A stretch of 64,000 bases of DNA from Pseudoalteromonas spongiae UST010723-006 (GTDB taxonomy: Bacteria; Pseudomonadota; Gammaproteobacteria; Enterobacterales; Alteromonadaceae): positions 3,090,176-3,154,175 of the forward strand of contig NZ_CP011039.1 of the NCBI RefSeq assembly GCF_000238255.3, read 5' to 3'. A program made the position numbers and the translations under genes. Below are positions 35,529-48,566 of this stretch, one piece after another. The notes under the pieces are model-generated. The model was not told the origin of the DNA, searched no databases, and saw only the letters and a program-made list of their open reading frames with translations. How positions within the stretch are numbered: position 1 is the first letter of the stretch; every line of letters starts with the position of its first letter.

Positions 35529-38048
35529 ATGAAATTAAAGCTACTTACACTTGCTGTAGCACTAAGCTTCGCCACCAGCGGCGCAGCAATGGCAAAAGAC
35601 GACAAGAAAAAAGACGAAAAGAAAGATAAAACACTGGCTGAAATGCTTGAGAAAAAAACCGCTTCTGAAGGGTTATTTAATCTTTACCAAGATAAGAAAA
35701 CTGGCGAAACCATGATGGTAATTAGTGAGGCAAACTTAAACAAGCCTTACGTTTACTTTGCACATACGGTTGACGGTGTAATTGATGCAGGCCATGTACG
35801 TGGCTCTTACCGCGAAACCAAATTAATTGAGTTCCGCCGTCACTTCAACCGCATTGATATTATAAGCAAAACACCACGCTATAAGTTTGATCCTAATAAT
35901 GCAATTGCTAAAGCAAGCGATGCAAATATCAGTGAAGCTGTATTAGCAAGCTTAAAAATTGAAAAAGAAGAAGAAGGTAAGTTTGCGCTTAAAGTAGATA
36001 AGTTATTTAAAAGCGAAGCACTGCATAAGGTATCACCTTGGAAACGCGCAAATGATAAAAACGCTAGCAAGCGTTTTAACCCAGGTAAGCTAGACGACAA
36101 AAAATCGCGTATTCTTAGTAACCGCAACTACACCAATAATTTAGATATTGTTGTTGATTATGTATTTAAAAATGCTAACCCAAGCGTTCGCGGTACACAG
36201 TCAGTAACGGATCCGCGCACGGTATCAATTAAAGTACAGCACTCATTTATTGAATTGCCACAAAACGATTATCAGCCACGTAAAGATGATTCACGCGTTG
36301 GCTATTTTGGTCAGCAATTTGACGATATGACGACTAGCGACTGGGCGCCATATCAAGATTACATTAACCGTTGGAATCTCGTTAAAAAAGATCCTAATGC
36401 CGCGATTTCTGAGCCTGTTGAACCAATTACGTGGTGGATTGAAAACACCACACCAGTTGAATGGCGCGAAACAGTAAAAGAGGGTGTATTAGCATGGAAC
36501 TTAGCATTTGAAAAAGCGGGTTTTAAAAACGCTATTGAAGTAAAAGTACAGCCGGACGATGCTGATTGGGATGCAGGCGACATTAACTACAACGTATTAC
36601 GTTGGACTTCTTCACCACGTCCTCCATTTGGCGGTTACGGCCCATCACTTGCTAACCCGCTAACAGGCCAGATTTTAGGTTCTGATATCATGCTTGAATA
36701 CGTGTTTATGAAAAACCGTTGGATGATGGACAGCTTATACAGTCAAGCGGCGTCATCAAGCGCTCACAACCATGAGATCGCAAGCCAAGAAGGGTTACAT
36801 TGCAGCCAGGGCCATGAATTACAACAGGGCATGATGTTAGCTAACTCGCTAGCAACAACCGATATCGAGAAGAAAGAAATTTTAGAGCAAGGCTTAAAGA
36901 TGCTTATTCTTCACGAAGTTGGTCATACGCTGGGTCTTAACCACAATATGAAAGCGTCTATTTTGTGGGATGAAAAAGACGTTCACGACAAAGCTAAAAC
37001 GCAAGGTATTTTAACCGGTTCAGTAATGGACTATACGCCAGCAAACATTGCACCAAAAGGCATGAGCCAAGGCGATTACTTCCAAGATAAGCCAGGCCCT
37101 TACGATGATTGGGCTATTGAATATGGTTACTCACAAGGTTTAACTGATGCTGCGGCAGAAGCGGCGCGTTTAGAATCAATTTTAAAACGTTCTAGCGAAC
37201 ACGGTTTAGCATTTGGTAATGATGCCGACGATATGCGCGCACCTGGTCGTCATATAGACCCACGCGTAATGATTGGCGATATGTCATCAAACGCTGTGGC
37301 GTATGCTAAAGATCGTATGGAATTAGTAAACCAAACATTCGGTAAACTTGAGCAAACAGCGCTAAATGACGGTGAGTCGTATCAAGAGCTGCTGATCAAA
37401 GCAAATATGCTATTTGGTCAATACCGCGCTCAAGCAGGCGTTGTATCGCGTTACATTGGTGGTGTTTACGTAGAGCGTGACAATGTAGGTAGCAATACAC
37501 AGCCTTACACGCCAGTGCCACTTGCTAAACAAAAAGAAGCGATGAACGTACTAACTGATTTAGTATTTGCACCAGATACACTATCAGCAATGGAACCTCT
37601 GCTTAACAAGATGCAACACCAGCGTCGCGGCTTTAGTCATTATGGTAAAAACGAAGATCCTAAGTACCACGCTATGGTACTTCGCATGCAAAAGAATGTA
37701 TTAGCTCAGCTATTACACCCAAATGTAATGACGCGTATTTCGGATACCACAAAATACGGTAACGAATACGATGTGAACAGCTTCTTAAATGACTTAACCG
37801 CTGCCGTTTTTGTTGATGCAAAGTCAGCGTCATCAGTAAGCCACAACGTACAAACTGAGTATGTGCAGTCGTTAATTAAGATTGCGGGTATCAACAAACC
37901 GTCAAAGCACGATAACTTGGCAAAAGCAGCTGCATTTAAGCAACTACAAGATATTCAAGGTGCAAGCCTATCTTGGGGCGCGTCAGATGCTGCGAAAGCG
38001 CAAAAAGCCTATATTGATATGCTAATTGAGAAAGCATTAAAAGCGTAA
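35529..38048 (+). CDS. Large secreted zinc-dependent metalloprotease (DUF5117-type)
   Basis: 839 residues with a signal peptide (LLTLAVALSFATSGAAMA) followed by a very Lys-rich mature N-terminus. The extended zinc motif HEVGHTLGLNH is at residues 462-472, and a Met-turn-like SVMDYTPANIAP follows about 40 residues later, as in metzincins. The upstream region (SWAPYQDYINRWNL) and the PGPYDDWAIEYGY segment fit the DUF5117/DUF4953 family of marine proteobacteria and Bacteroidetes. It should act in the periplasm or extracellularly. A strong terminator follows. Confidence 0.9.
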   Translation: MKLKLLTLAVALSFATSGAAMAKDDKKKDEKKDKTLAEMLEKKTASEGLFNLYQDKKTGETMMVISEANLNKPYVYFAHTVDGVIDAGHVRGSYRETKLIEFRRHFNRIDIISKTPRYKFDPNNAIAKASDANISEAVLASLKIEKEEEGKFALKVDKLFKSEALHKVSPWKRANDKNASKRFNPGKLDDKKSRILSNRNYTNNLDIVVDYVFKNANPSVRGTQSVTDPRTVSIKVQHSFIELPQNDYQPRKDDSRVGYFGQQFDDMTTSDWAPYQDYINRWNLVKKDPNAAISEPVEPITWWIENTTPVEWRETVKEGVLAWNLAFEKAGFKNAIEVKVQPDDADWDAGDINYNVLRWTSSPRPPFGGYGPSLANPLTGQILGSDIMLEYVFMKNRWMMDSLYSQAASSSAHNHEIASQEGLHCSQGHELQQGMMLANSLATTDIEKKEILEQGLKMLILHEVGHTLGLNHNMKASILWDEKDVHDKAKTQGILTGSVMDYTPANIAPKGMSQGDYFQDKPGPYDDWAIEYGYSQGLTDAAAEAARLESILKRSSEHGLAFGNDADDMRAPGRHIDPRVMIGDMSSNAVAYAKDRMELVNQTFGKLEQTALNDGESYQELLIKANMLFGQYRAQAGVVSRYIGGVYVERDNVGSNTQPYTPVPLAKQKEAMNVLTDLVFAPDTLSAMEPLLNKMQHQRRGFSHYGKNEDPKYHAMVLRMQKNVLAQLLHPNVMTRISDTTKYGNEYDVNSFLNDLTAAVFVDAKSASSVSHNVQTEYVQSLIKIAGINKPSKHDNLAKAAAFKQLQDIQGASLSWGASDAAKAQKAYIDMLIEKALKA

Positions 38049-38067
38049 CGCTCTCTCGGTAAAACAA

Positions 38068-38092
38068 AAAGGCGCTCATTTTGAGCGCCTTT
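38068..38092. terminator. Terminator after the metalloprotease gene
   Basis: AAAGGCGCTCA / TGAGCGCCTTT with a 3-nt loop, 20 bp after the metalloprotease stop and 20 bp before the convergent nadE stop. A-tracts and T-tracts on both sides allow bidirectional use. Confidence 0.88.
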
Positions 38093-38111
38093 CCTTTATA
38101 AATTATAAAGA

Positions 38112-38942
38112 TTAATCATAAACTGTTGGGATTGGCTTGCGCTTATGCTGAGTACGCTGATAAATCGCAATCAGCTTTTCTTCAACTTCTTTTGATACGT
38201 CTTTACCTTCTAAGAAGTCATCAATCTGATCGTAGCTCACGCCAAGTGCATCTTCATCAGCAAGGCCAGGGCGATCACACTCTAAATCAGCAGTTGGCGT
38301 TTTCGTTACCAGTAATTCTGGCGCACCAAGTGTTTTAGCTAACAAGCGGACTTGACGCTTAGACAGACCAAACAACGGGGCTAAGTCACATGCACCATCA
38401 CCAAACTTAGTATAAAAACCAGTGATGTTTTCAGCACTGTGATCTGTGCCAACCACTAAACCTTGGGTTAACCCGCCAATTTCATATTGCGCTATCATGC
38501 GCTGACGTGCCTTTACGTTGCCTTTGGTAAAATCAATTGCACTTTGTGCTGGTGGCTCAATTGCTGCAGCCTCAAGCGCTGCTAGCGCCTCTGAATGCAT
38601 ACCATCGGTTGCAGGCTTAATATTTACAGTGACGCGCTTTGATGGTTGAATAAAATCCACAGCCAGTTGCGCTTCATCTTCATCTGCTTGCACACCATAA
38701 GGTAAACGCATGGCGATAAACTGGTATTTATCCGTTGCGTTTTCTTGGTTTAATTCATCAATCGCCAACTGACACAATTTGCCACATGTTGATGAGTCAA
38801 CACCACCAGAGATACCAAGCACTAAACTGCGTGTACCTGACTCCACCAGCTTAGATTTAATAAAAGCAATTCGACGTGTAATTTCTGCTTGTGGATCGAT
38901 TGAAGGGAGTACCTTCATTTCAGCCATGATTTCAGCGCGCAC
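38112..38942 (-). CDS. nadE: Ammonia-dependent NAD synthetase
   Basis: 276 residues, matching E. coli NadE in length. The PP-loop [21 protein letters not shown] binds ATP, and [31 protein letters not shown] and KTPTADLE are diagnostic. It amidates nicotinate adenine dinucleotide to NAD with ammonia; no glutaminase domain is present. An internal ATG at 38924 (MAEMKVL) is an alternative start. YceH lies 15 bp upstream on the same strand. Confidence 0.95.
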   Translation of the reverse strand: MRAEIMAEMKVLPSIDPQAEITRRIAFIKSKLVESGTRSLVLGISGGVDSSTCGKLCQLAIDELNQENATDKYQFIAMRLPYGVQADEDEAQLAVDFIQPSKRVTVNIKPATDGMHSEALAALEAAAIEPPAQSAIDFTKGNVKARQRMIAQYEIGGLTQGLVVGTDHSAENITGFYTKFGDGACDLAPLFGLSKRQVRLLAKTLGAPELLVTKTPTADLECDRPGLADEDALGVSYDQIDDFLEGKDVSKEVEEKLIAIYQRTQHKRKPIPTVYD

Positions 38943-38957
38943 TGTTTATCTCCAATG

Positions 38958-39605
38958 TTATAAACCTAGATGTGATTTTATCTCTGCAAGTTCGCTGCGT
39001 AATTGAGCGACTTCTAATCTTAATTGTGCCATTTCATCACTTTGATGGCTAGCCACAACCGTCGATTGCGCATTCGAATTCACTGCTGTTAGTTCAGAAA
39101 TATCGGCATCACCAAATAAATGCATAAAACGTGATTCACGTTTACCAGGTTCGCGTTCCAACTTCACAACATATTCTTGCTCCGCTAATGCGTTAAGGGC
39201 ACTTTCAACTTCCGTTACATTGCTAAACTCTGCTAAACGGTTAGAACGTGTTCTAAGCTCGCCAGGCGTTTGTGCACCGCGTACCAACATTAAGCAAACA
39301 ATCGCCTTTTGCTGATCGGTTAGCTTTATTGAACCGAACTCTGTATTACAAAAGCGATGGGCATATTTACTCACGCGACCCGACAACCCTTCATCAACTG
39401 TCACTAAGCGTTTTGCAACAAGTGAATCTAAGCCTTCTTGTACGTCAGATTCCGACAACGCCATTACAGGCTCACGATTTGATTTTTGATTGCAGGCGTT
39501 AGTCAGGCTATTGAGCGAAAGAGGGTACTGATCTGGCGTGGTTTGTTGTTTTTCTAGTAAGCAGCCAATAATGCGTTGTTCAACTGGCGTTAAATTGAGT
39601 TCCAT
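38958..39605 (-). CDS. YceH family protein (DUF480)
   Basis: 215 residues. The N-terminus LTPVEQRIIGCLLEKQQTTPDQYPLSLNSL is the DUF480/YceH signature, with two winged-helix-like repeats and a C-terminal coiled coil (MAQLRLEVAQLRSELAEIKSHLGL). The coiled coil and winged helices suggest a DNA- or protein-binding dimer, but its function is not established to my knowledge. It ends 15 bp before nadE on the same strand. Confidence 0.88.
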   Translation of the reverse strand: MELNLTPVEQRIIGCLLEKQQTTPDQYPLSLNSLTNACNQKSNREPVMALSESDVQEGLDSLVAKRLVTVDEGLSGRVSKYAHRFCNTEFGSIKLTDQQKAIVCLMLVRGAQTPGELRTRSNRLAEFSNVTEVESALNALAEQEYVVKLEREPGKRESRFMHLFGDADISELTAVNSNAQSTVVASHQSDEMAQLRLEVAQLRSELAEIKSHLGL

Positions 39606-39668
39606 CTTACTTCCTTGAGTAACAAGTTGTGATTCTTATATACCTCAATTTAGAAAATGAAAAAACAA

Positions 39669-39692
39669 AAAACCCGCCAATTGGCGGGTTTT
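39669..39692 (-). terminator. Terminator of the ATP synthase operon
   Basis: A 24-bp perfect palindrome with arms AAAACCCGCCAA / TTGGCGGGTTTT and a T-run on the minus strand, 24 bp beyond the atpC stop. Confidence 0.9.
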
Positions 39693-39716
39693 TTACTAAA
39701 CCATGTAAGGTTTTGG

Positions 39717-40136
39717 TTACTTCTTGCGCATAGACTGAAGTACTTTGATTTGTGCAATCGCTTTTGAAAGCTCAATTGCAGCTTCAGCATAGTTGAAGTC
39801 TGCAGCAGATGCGTTCGCCATGTGCTCTTCAGCTTGACGCTTCGCTTCTAATGCAGTTGCTTCATCTAGGTCTTCTGCACGTGTTGCAACATCAGCAAGA
39901 ACGGTTACAGTGCCTGGTTGTACTTCTAATGTACCACCCGCGATGTAAATCATTTCTTCTTCGCCGTGTTGCTTAACAAAGTTAACCATACCAGGTTTTA
40001 GGGGTGTTAGTAGTGGTGCGTGGCCATGTAAAATACCTAGCTCACCTTCACTACCTGTTACTTGAAGTGATTCAACGCGACCAGAGAAAATTGTCTCTTC
40101 TGCGCTTACTACGTCAAGATGTATAGTCATTGCCAT
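39717..40136 (-). CDS. atpC: ATP synthase epsilon subunit
   Basis: 139 residues, same as E. coli. The N-terminal beta-sandwich [19 protein letters not shown] and [17 protein letters not shown], plus a C-terminal helical hairpin, identify the F1 epsilon subunit, which links gamma to the c-ring and inhibits ATP hydrolysis. It is last in the leftward atp operon, 13 bp after atpD. Confidence 0.97.
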   Translation of the reverse strand: MAMTIHLDVVSAEETIFSGRVESLQVTGSEGELGILHGHAPLLTPLKPGMVNFVKQHGEEEMIYIAGGTLEVQPGTVTVLADVATRAEDLDEATALEAKRQAEEHMANASAADFNYAEAAIELSKAIAQIKVLQSMRKK

Positions 40137-40149
40137 AACAGCCCCCTAA

Positions 40150-41565
<1,416 letters not shown>

Positions 41566-42426
41566 TTAAACGGCTGCTGAACCTGACACGATTTCACTAA
41601 TTTCTTGTGTAATCGCGGCTTGTCGTGCTTTGTTGTATACCAGTTGTAACTCATCAATTAAGTCACCTGCGTTGTCTGTTGCAGCTTTCATCGCAACCAT
41701 ACGTGCAGCTTGTTCAGATGCAGCGTTTTCAACAACACTCTGATATACCTGAGACTCGATAAAGCGTTTAATAAGAGTTTCTAAAATTGCCTCTGGGTTT
41801 GGCTCATATAAGTAATCCCAAGAGTGGCTAGAAACTTCTTCGTCAGCTTTAGGCAAAGGTAATAACTGATCGATCACTGGCTCTTGTTTCATCGTGTTTA
41901 CAAAGTTGTTGTAAACAACAAACAAGCGGTCAATTTTTCCTTCTGAGTATGCATCAAGCATCACTTTTACAGGACCAATTACGTCCTGAATTGAAGGAGC
42001 ATCACCAAGCCCTGCTCTGCTTGCTAATAACTCACCGCCAAAACGCTGGAAAAAGCCTGCTGCTTTGCTACCTAGGGCAGCAAATTCAGCGTCAACGCCT
42101 TTTTCTTTCCACGCTTTAACGTCTAGTGCAACTTTCTTAAACTCGTTTGAGTTTAAGCCGCCACATAGACCGCGGTCAGTAGAAACAATAATGTAACCAA
42201 CTTTCTTTACATCACGTTCTTCTAAAAACGGGTGTTTAAAGTCTAAGTTAGCCTGAGCAACACGACCGATCACTTTGCGTATATTTTCAGCGTATGGGCG
42301 GCTTGATGCCACGCGATCTTGTGCCTTCTTCATTTTAGAAGCGGCAACCATCTCCATTGCGCTGGTGATCTTCTGAGTATTTTTAATACTCCCGATCTGT
42401 GATTTTATCTCTTTTCCGCCGGCCAT
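41566..42426 (-). CDS. atpG: ATP synthase gamma subunit
   Basis: 286 residues. The N-terminal [20 protein letters not shown] and C-terminal [20 protein letters not shown] helices form the rotating central stalk; [13 protein letters not shown] is the conserved middle signature. It sits between atpA (44 bp) and atpD. Confidence 0.97.
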   Translation of the reverse strand: MAGGKEIKSQIGSIKNTQKITSAMEMVAASKMKKAQDRVASSRPYAENIRKVIGRVAQANLDFKHPFLEERDVKKVGYIIVSTDRGLCGGLNSNEFKKVALDVKAWKEKGVDAEFAALGSKAAGFFQRFGGELLASRAGLGDAPSIQDVIGPVKVMLDAYSEGKIDRLFVVYNNFVNTMKQEPVIDQLLPLPKADEEVSSHSWDYLYEPNPEAILETLIKRFIESQVYQSVVENAASEQAARMVAMKAATDNAGDLIDELQLVYNKARQAAITQEISEIVSGSAAV

Positions 42427-42470
42427 GACTTATCTCCGAATCAGTGGTGACCGAAGTCACCATTAATAAC

Positions 42471-44012
42471 TTACCAAGTTTGTGTAGATTTACACTTTTC
42501 TAAAAGCTCTTTAAGTTGAGCTTCGATCTCGGCGTTGTAGTTACCCGTTTCGTTGATTTCAGTCATAAGCGCTGAATATTCACTGTTAGCGAAAGAGATT
42601 AACGCAGCTTCGAAATCAAGTACTTTGTTGATTTCGATGTCTTTTAGATAACCTTTTTCAGCAGCGAATAATGACAGAGACATTTCAGCAACAGACATTG
42701 GAGCGTACTGCTTTTGCTTCATTAGCTCAGTAACACGCTCACCATGCTCTAATTGAGCACGAGTTGCATCGTCAAGGTCTGACGCAAACTGTGAGAACGC
42801 TGCTAGTTCACGATACTGTGCTAGCGCTAGACGGATACCACCACCTAGTTTCTTAACGATCTTAGTTTGTGCTGCACCACCTACACGAGATACCGAGATA
42901 CCAGCGTTAACCGCTGGACGGATACCTGCGTTGAATAGGTCAGTTTCTAGGAAGATCTGACCATCCGTGATTGAGATAACGTTTGTAGGTACGAACGCAG
43001 ATACGTCACCACCTTGAGTCTCAATGATTGGAAGTGCAGTTAATGAACCTGTCTTACCTTTCACTTCACCGTTAGTGTACTTCTCAACATAATCAGCGTT
43101 TACACGTGATGCACGCTCTAGAAGACGTGAGTGAAGGTAGAATACGTCACCAGGGTATGCTTCACGGCCTGGTGGACGCTTAAGTAGTAGTGAGATCTGA
43201 CGGTAAGCAACAGCTTGCTTAGACAGGTCATCATATACGATTAATGCATCTTCACCGCGGTCGCGGAAGTATTCACCCATAGTACAACCAGCAAATGGCG
43301 CTAGGAATTGTAGCGCAGCTGATTCAGAAGCAGATGCAACAACAACGATAGTGTTTTCAAGTGCACCGTGCTCTTCTAACTTACGTACTACGTTAGCAAT
43401 TGTAGATGCTTTTTGACCAACCGCTACGTACACACACTTAACGCCTGTGTCTTTTTGGTTGATGATCGCATCGATTGCTAGTGCAGTTTTACCAGTCTGA
43501 CGGTCACCGATTACTAGCTCACGCTGACCACGACCTACTGGAATCATCGCATCGATAGACTTATAACCAGTTTGTACTGGCTCGTCTACTGATTGACGCT
43601 CGATTACACCTGGTGCAATCTTTTCTACAGGTTCGAAACCTGCAGCTTCAACAGCGCCTTTACCATCAATTGGCTCACCTAGTGTGTTTACAACACGACC
43701 AAGTAGTTTAGGGCCAACTGGTACTTCAAGGATACGACCTGTTGCTTGTACTTTTACGCCTTCTTTAAGGTCTGCGTATGGACCCATTACTACTGCACCT
43801 ACTGAGTCGCGCTCAAGGTTTAGTGCGATAGCATAACGGTTGCCTGGAAGCTCGATCATCTCACCTTGCATACAGTCAGCTAGACCGTGAATGCGGATGA
43901 TACCGTCAGTAACAGATACAATCGTACCTTCGTTACGTGCTTCACTTACAACTTCGAACTGCTCAATACGTTTTTTGATTAGTTCTGAAATTTCAGTGGA
44001 ATTAAGTTGCAT
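42471..44012 (-). CDS. atpA: ATP synthase alpha subunit
   Basis: 513 residues, identical in length to E. coli Atp[20 protein letters not shown] is the classic N-terminus, and the nucleotide-binding loop is [32 protein letters not shown] is the F1 alpha signature. It provides the non-catalytic nucleotide sites of F1. Confidence 0.98.
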   Translation of the reverse strand: MQLNSTEISELIKKRIEQFEVVSEARNEGTIVSVTDGIIRIHGLADCMQGEMIELPGNRYAIALNLERDSVGAVVMGPYADLKEGVKVQATGRILEVPVGPKLLGRVVNTLGEPIDGKGAVEAAGFEPVEKIAPGVIERQSVDEPVQTGYKSIDAMIPVGRGQRELVIGDRQTGKTALAIDAIINQKDTGVKCVYVAVGQKASTIANVVRKLEEHGALENTIVVVASASESAALQFLAPFAGCTMGEYFRDRGEDALIVYDDLSKQAVAYRQISLLLKRPPGREAYPGDVFYLHSRLLERASRVNADYVEKYTNGEVKGKTGSLTALPIIETQGGDVSAFVPTNVISITDGQIFLETDLFNAGIRPAVNAGISVSRVGGAAQTKIVKKLGGGIRLALAQYRELAAFSQFASDLDDATRAQLEHGERVTELMKQKQYAPMSVAEMSLSLFAAEKGYLKDIEINKVLDFEAALISFANSEYSALMTEINETGNYNAEIEAQLKELLEKCKSTQTW

Positions 44013-44026
44013 GCTCTTCTTCCCAA

Positions 44027-44560
44027 TTACGATTGTAGTGTTGTTGAAAGACGATTTAGCTTGCCGCGTACTGTTCCATCAATCACAGTATCGCCAGCTT
44101 TAATCACTAGACCGCCCATAGTGTTAGCATCAACACTACAATTCAGCTTAACTTTGCGTGCGAAGCGTTTTTCCAATGCTGCGCTAAGAGTAGCTTTCTG
44201 CTCTGCAGAAAGCTCAGTTGCAGAAACCACATCAACGTCGATTTCTTTGTCATATTCTGATTTAAACTCAGCATATAACTTAGCAACAGCAGGAATAGCG
44301 GCTAAACGCTCATTTTCGGCCATTAGCTTGATAAGATTCTGACCCAGTTCGTTGATCTGCTCAGCACCAAGTTTGATGATTACATCAGCTTGCTCTTTTG
44401 CAGATGGGATGCTTGAAAGTAGGGCTTTAACCTGCTCATCGCTAGCTAATGCGCCAGCGAAGAACAACATTTCATTCCAACTTTCTACAGCACCTTTTTC
44501 AACCGCTAGGTCAAAAGCCGCTTTCGCGTATGGGCGAGCGATGGTAGTCAATTCAGACAT
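44027..44560 (-). CDS. atpH: ATP synthase delta subunit
   Basis: 177 residues from the ATG at 44560. An ATG two codons upstream lies only 2 bp after the AGGAGG ribosome binding site, while the chosen ATG is 8 bp away and gives the conserved [21 protein letters not shown]. The C-terminal [20 protein letters not shown] block is the delta/OSCP signature. It links F1 to the b-subunit stator. Confidence 0.96.
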   Translation of the reverse strand: MSELTTIARPYAKAAFDLAVEKGAVESWNEMLFFAGALASDEQVKALLSSIPSAKEQADVIIKLGAEQINELGQNLIKLMAENERLAAIPAVAKLYAEFKSEYDKEIDVDVVSATELSAEQKATLSAALEKRFARKVKLNCSVDANTMGGLVIKAGDTVIDGTVRGKLNRLSTTLQS

Positions 44561-44575
44561 GCTCATACCCTCCTA

Positions 44576-45046
44576 TTAAAGCTGCGCAACAAGTTTTTCA
44601 ACGATGTCGCTATGTGCCGCTTCATTGATCTCGCGCTCTAAAATTTTCTCTGCGCCAACAACTGCTAGAGTAGCAACTTGTTTACGTAGTTCTTCTTTAG
44701 CACGGTTACGCTCAGCTTCTACTTCTGAGTGACCTTGAGCAATGATAGCTTGACGCTCCTCTTGACCACGAGATGTCTCGTCATCAACGATTTGTGTCGC
44801 ACGCTTTTTAGCTTGTTCAATAATGTCAGCTGCTTGCGCTTTCGCTTCTTTAAGCTGGTCAGCTGCTTTCTGCTGAGCAAGCTCTAAGTCTTTTTCAGCT
44901 CTGTCTGTAGCAGCTAAACCTTCTTCAATTTTTTTCTGGCGAGCTTCAATTGCGCCGTTTAGCGGTGGCCATACATATTTCATACAGAAAAGTACGAAAA
45001 CCGTAAACGCAATTAATTCACCAATTAGAGTGGCAGTTAAGTTCAC
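44576..45046 (-). CDS. atpF: ATP synthase b subunit
   Basis: 156 residues, same as E. coli. A single N-terminal membrane helix ([20 protein letters not shown]) is followed by a long charged coiled coil. It forms the peripheral stator. A GGAGG ribosome binding site precedes the ATG. Confidence 0.97.
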   Translation of the reverse strand: MNLTATLIGELIAFTVFVLFCMKYVWPPLNGAIEARQKKIEEGLAATDRAEKDLELAQQKAADQLKEAKAQAADIIEQAKKRATQIVDDETSRGQEERQAIIAQGHSEVEAERNRAKEELRKQVATLAVVGAEKILEREINEAAHSDIVEKLVAQL

Positions 45047-45090
45047 GACCGCTCCTCCTTAAATAGTTTGCTGTTCAACGATTAATAAAA

Positions 45091-45351
<261 letters not shown>

Positions 45352-45373
45352 TTAAATTAAAAAAGTGTATAAA

Positions 45374-46231
<858 letters not shown>

Positions 46232-46243
46232 TTATCCCAAAAG

Positions 46244-46621
46244 TTAATGAAAAAAAATCGGTGCAAACCAGCTCACAATCATCACCAACACATAAACCGA
46301 GAAAAATGGTAACAACACCACTGTTGACGACTTAAGTACCAATGCGAATAGCAAAATGGTTAATAAATACTTTAATCCAGCTCCTCGTTTAATCGAGGAA
46401 TATACTTGTTGTACTTGTCTGGCCCCTGCAAAGCGAAACGCATAAAGGGTATATACAAAATTGGGAAGCAACGCGACAAATCCGCCAATTAACGCCGATT
46501 TACCCGCTAACACTCCCCAACCAAGCCAAACTACTAACGCACTCACAAGTGCTACTACGCCCTGCAAATAAATAAACTTCAGTGCTTTGGTTCGTAAAGG
46601 TTTTGCTAAAGAATTTGCCAC
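46244..46621 (-). CDS. atpI: ATP synthase assembly-associated protein AtpI
   Basis: 125 residues from a GTG at 46621 (MANSLAKPLRTK after initiation). The frame is also open from a TTG at 46633, but that codon directly abuts the AAGG ribosome binding site and so cannot be used easily. Four hydrophobic segments and GGFVALLPNFVYTLYAFRFAGA match AtpI, the non-essential small membrane protein first in proteobacterial atp operons. Confidence 0.88.
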   Translation of the reverse strand: MANSLAKPLRTKALKFIYLQGVVALVSALVVWLGWGVLAGKSALIGGFVALLPNFVYTLYAFRFAGARQVQQVYSSIKRGAGLKYLLTILLFALVLKSSTVVLLPFFSVYVLVMIVSWFAPIFFH

Positions 46622-46662
46622 AAAAATAATCAACCTTCACGATACACAATGAAACAGGGTAC

Positions 46663-46696
46663 AAAAAACTGGCAAAATTATACTTATTTTTGCCAG
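46663..46696 (-). terminator. Intrinsic terminator between parB and the atp operon (possibly within the atp leader)
   Basis: On the minus strand CTGGCAAAA, a 10-nt loop and TTTTGCCAG are followed by TTTTTT, a canonical terminator, 144 bp after the parB stop and only 41 bp before the atpI start codon. It can end the mnmG-parB transcript. If the atp promoter lies upstream of it, it would be an attenuator. Confidence 0.75.
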
Positions 46697-46719
46697 ATTT
46701 GCAACTTGAAAGCCGTTTA

Positions 46720-46725
46720 TTTATA
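46720..46725 (-). promoter_or_regulatory. Candidate -10 element of an atp operon promoter
   Basis: TATAAA on the minus strand, 17 bp after a poor -35 (TGTTTA). It lies between parB and atpI and upstream of the terminator-like hairpin at 46663-46696. No better promoter is visible in the 41 bp between hairpin and atpI. Confidence 0.35.
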
Positions 46726-46839
46726 GGCTTTTGGAAGGTGCATAAACAGGCTTTAAACCGTGATTTTTATGCAAAATTTAAGGTATTTTTAGACTATTAG
46801 TTAATATTAATGAAATGTATATCGAAAATTAATATAACG

Positions 46840-47748
46840 TTAATTAATTTTCTCTAAAATACCGTCAAGTTCATCAAGAGAGGTATACGAAATAACCAGT
46901 TTACCTTTTCCTTTCTGATTGTAGTTAATTTCAACTTTAGCCCCTAAGTTTTGAGCAAGCTGCTGTTCTAACTGCAATACATCTGGATCTTTTTCTTTTG
47001 GTTGCGCTTCAGACTTTGGTTCAAGTACTGAACGCACTAGTTTTTCTGTTTCACGCACAGTAAGTGCTTTTGCGACTACGATACGCGCAGTGGCCGACTG
47101 GTCTTCACCGTCAAGTGCTAATAAACAGCGGGCATGACCCATTTCAATGTCGCCGTGCTCGAGTAAACGTTTAACATCTTCATTGAGATTATTTAAACGC
47201 AGCAAATTAGTCACGGTTGTACGTGATTTACCAACAGCATCAGCAACTTGTTGATGTGTCAGCTCAAATTCGTTCAATAAACGGTCAAGAGCAACCGCTT
47301 CTTCCATCGCATTTAAGTCTTCACGTTGAATATTTTCAATTAATGCAATGGCAACAGCCGCTTCGTCAGGCACTTCTTTGATTAAGCAAGGAACAACTTC
47401 CAATTTAGCAAGTTGTGCCGCACGCCAGCGACGTTCACCGGCGATAATTTCGTAGCTATTATGTGCAATTGGACGCACCACAATTGGTTGAATCACCCCT
47501 TGTGCGCGGATTGAAGAGGCCAGTTCTTCGAGCGCCTCTTCTGACATGTCTTTACGCGGTTGATATTTTCCTGGATGTAAGAATTCAATCGGGAGTTTTT
47601 GTAGCTCACTTGGCGGCGTCGCTTTCGCAGATTCATTTACACCGTCAGTTTGCACGACTGATTGACCTTGAACATCTTGCGCTTTTGGTTTTGCAGATGT
47701 TAACAGGGCATCCAAGCCGCGCCCTAAACCACGTTTTTTAGGAGACAT
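46840..47748 (-). CDS. parB: Chromosome partitioning protein ParB
   Basis: 302 residues. The N-terminus KKRGLGRGLDALL, the ParB/Srx box YQPRKDMSEEALEELASSI with GERRWRAAQLA (the CTP-binding region), the helix-turn-helix with HQQVADAVGKSRTTVTNLLRL and the C-terminal dimer domain are all present. ParB loads at parS sites and spreads for origin segregation. No perfect parS (TGTTTCACGTGAAACA) was found in the window. Confidence 0.96.
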   Translation of the reverse strand: MSPKKRGLGRGLDALLTSAKPKAQDVQGQSVVQTDGVNESAKATPPSELQKLPIEFLHPGKYQPRKDMSEEALEELASSIRAQGVIQPIVVRPIAHNSYEIIAGERRWRAAQLAKLEVVPCLIKEVPDEAAVAIALIENIQREDLNAMEEAVALDRLLNEFELTHQQVADAVGKSRTTVTNLLRLNNLNEDVKRLLEHGDIEMGHARCLLALDGEDQSATARIVVAKALTVRETEKLVRSVLEPKSEAQPKEKDPDVLQLEQQLAQNLGAKVEINYNQKGKGKLVISYTSLDELDGILEKIN

Positions 47749-47764
47749 TCATATTCCTCAGAAA

Positions 47765-48550
47765 TTAAGCAACGGCCTGACTTTTTTTCTCTTTACGACG
47801 CAGCATTTCTCCGGCTAATGCAAGATATGCTTTAGCACCACTTGATGCGCGATCGTAGTACATTGCCGGTGCACCAAAACTTGGCGCTTCAGCTAAGCGT
47901 ACATTACGAGGGATTACCGTGCGGTATACTTTTTCACCAAAATGTTGTTTTAATTGGTCAGACACGTCATTTGCTAGACGATTACGCGGATCGTACATGG
48001 TTCGCAAGATGCCTTCAATTTCTAATTTTGGATTTACTAGTTTAGCAAGCTGCGTAATGGTATCCATCAGCGCAGTTAAACCTTCTAATGCAAAATACTC
48101 GCATTGCATCGGCACAAGTACCGAGTCTGCTGCGGCCATTGCATTTACCGTTAACATGTTTAGCGAAGGAGGGCAGTCAATAAAGATAAACTCGTACTGG
48201 TCGGCTATTTTTTCAAGCGCGTTGCGCAAGCGAATTTCTCGCGCATACATCTCCATTAGCTTCACTTCAGCAGCAGTTACGTCGCCGTTTGCTGCGATTA
48301 AGTGATATTCGCCAGAGGTTTCTTTAATAACAACTTCATCGAAAGGCTTTTCTTCAACAAGCAGATCGTAAGTAGTGGCAATTTCATCGTATTTGTCGAC
48401 GCCGCTACCCATAGTCGCATTACCTTGTGGATCGAGGTCGATTAACAGCACTTTACGCTTAGTAGCAGCCATTGACGCTGCTAAATTTACCGCAGTGGTG
48501 GTTTTGCCAACCCCACCTTTTTGGTTTGCAATTGCAATGATTCTAGCCAC
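47765..48550 (-). CDS. parA: Chromosome partitioning ATPase ParA/Soj
   Basis: 261 residues from a GTG at 48550 (AGGGGA ribosome binding site), giving the conserved MARIIAIANQKGGVGKTTTAVNLA; the frame extends five codons further upstream without signals. The deviant Walker A is KGGVGKTT and Walker B is FIFIDCPPSLN. It moves the origin with ParB and lies 16 bp before parB. Confidence 0.96.
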   Translation of the reverse strand: MARIIAIANQKGGVGKTTTAVNLAASMAATKRKVLLIDLDPQGNATMGSGVDKYDEIATTYDLLVEEKPFDEVVIKETSGEYHLIAANGDVTAAEVKLMEMYAREIRLRNALEKIADQYEFIFIDCPPSLNMLTVNAMAAADSVLVPMQCEYFALEGLTALMDTITQLAKLVNPKLEIEGILRTMYDPRNRLANDVSDQLKQHFGEKVYRTVIPRNVRLAEAPSFGAPAMYYDRASSGAKAYLALAGEMLRRKEKKSQAVA

Positions 48551-48566
48551 GGTGTCCCCTAACAAA

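Noticed and set aside
46840..48550. Search for parS sites near parAB
   Set aside because: No perfect TGTTTCACGTGAAACA was found in the window; a partial GTTTCACGCAC inside parB is too far from the consensus to report.
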